Source: Brachypodium distachyon (Eukaryota > Streptophyta > Magnoliopsida > Poales > Poaceae). From it: DNA of 64,000 nt. The position numbers were made by a program, and so were the translations under genes. The stretch is taken from assembly GCF_000005505.3 (NCBI RefSeq), contig NC_016131.3, positions 52,437,355 to 52,501,354 on the forward strand, read 5' to 3'. Below, in pieces: positions 63,758-64,000 of this stretch. Numbering within the stretch: position 1 is the stretch's first letter; each line of letters starts with the position of its first letter. The notes beneath the pieces were generated by a model, which searched no databases, was not told the DNA's origin, and was given only the letters and a program-made list of their open reading frames with translations.

Positions 63758-64000
63758 GATATCCTTCTTAATGATCTCCCAGCAATGCTGAAAAAGAGTC
63801 CATTGAAGCCATCAAGACTCGGAGATCTGTCTGTAGGCATATTGCGAATCGCCAATTCAATTTCTTCCATGGAGAAAGGTAGAGAAAGCAAGCTGAGATC
63901 CACCCCGGGGCGCGGGATTAAATTTCGCAGATCAAACACCATTCTACAATCTGCTTTCTGTCCCATTCTAGAGCTAAAGGTGGACCAAAGGACCTGGGCT

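Larger units (their letters stand above)
61525..64000 (-). mobile_element. LINE retrotransposon, 3' part, running past the window edge
   Basis: It has a poly(A) tail (T9 at 61525-61533 on the plus strand) and inserts into NB-ARC copy 3. On the minus strand a reverse transcriptase is visible at 63086-63757, with LDFEKAFDTIDH, RQGDPLSPLLFV and the YADD motif (QYADDTLLFM). Before it, 63754-63966 shows the usual preceding block. Further downstream, 61896-62465 has the zf-RVT domain (FSWIWKNKCVPKIKGFCWLL). The frame is broken several times. The 5' end and its target duplication are outside the window. Confidence 0.9.

Overview
This is a nuclear window from a monocot, almost certainly a grass (Poaceae). 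The evidence is many Stowaway MITEs with CTCCCTCCGT-type ends and TA target duplications, genes with GC-rich 5' ends and AT-rich introns, an Angela/BARE-like copia solo LTR, a grass-type CACTA transposon, and grass-style LRR-less NB-ARC genes. I cannot fix the genus. The gene density suggests a compact genome such as Oryza, a close relative, or Brachypodium. No operons, rRNA, tRNA or CRISPR arrays were seen.

Layout, genes: a cytosolic class I small heat-shock protein (324-794, +); a multi-exon membrane protein of unknown function (4053-8191, -); two tandem ARF1-type GTPase genes (10911-14142 and 17045-19316, -) whose 181-residue products differ, as read here, by one residue; a mitochondrial acyl carrier protein (24162-24675, -); a P-class PPR protein (29968-33100, -) whose first intron appears to be GC-AG; an ankyrin-PGG membrane protein (34960-37700, -); a nine-exon KHG/KDPG aldolase-like gene (43682-45950, -); eIF3e (47677-50618, +); and two intronless NB-ARC genes without LRRs (51984-53456 and 54523-56013, -). 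A third NB-ARC copy at the right edge is broken by a LINE.

Layout, mobile DNA: a TIR element at 2055-3071; a 1,329-bp solo copia LTR (27005-28333, duplication AAGTC) sitting inside older LTR-like sequence; a complete-ended 4.77-kb CACTA element (38680-43447, duplication ACA) with a truncated TNP2-type transposase and a broken Ulp1-like protease; a 792-bp MULE-like element with a 9-bp duplication (56715-57506); a poly(A) retroposon (57595-58443); a 1.6-kb GC-rich element with PIF/Harbinger-like ends (58611-60207) carrying a decayed protein-coding passenger; and a LINE (61525 to the window end). About a dozen small MITEs lie between and inside genes, two of them nested in other MITEs.

The conserved genes are unrelated housekeeping, stress and defence loci. 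The interest lies in recent rearrangement: the ARF1 duplication, the NB-ARC array with a deletion scar, nested elements, and the passenger-carrying TIR element. I found no convincing wholly new biological system. The best candidates for a second look are the 1.6-kb passenger element and the subterminal repeat array of the CACTA element.
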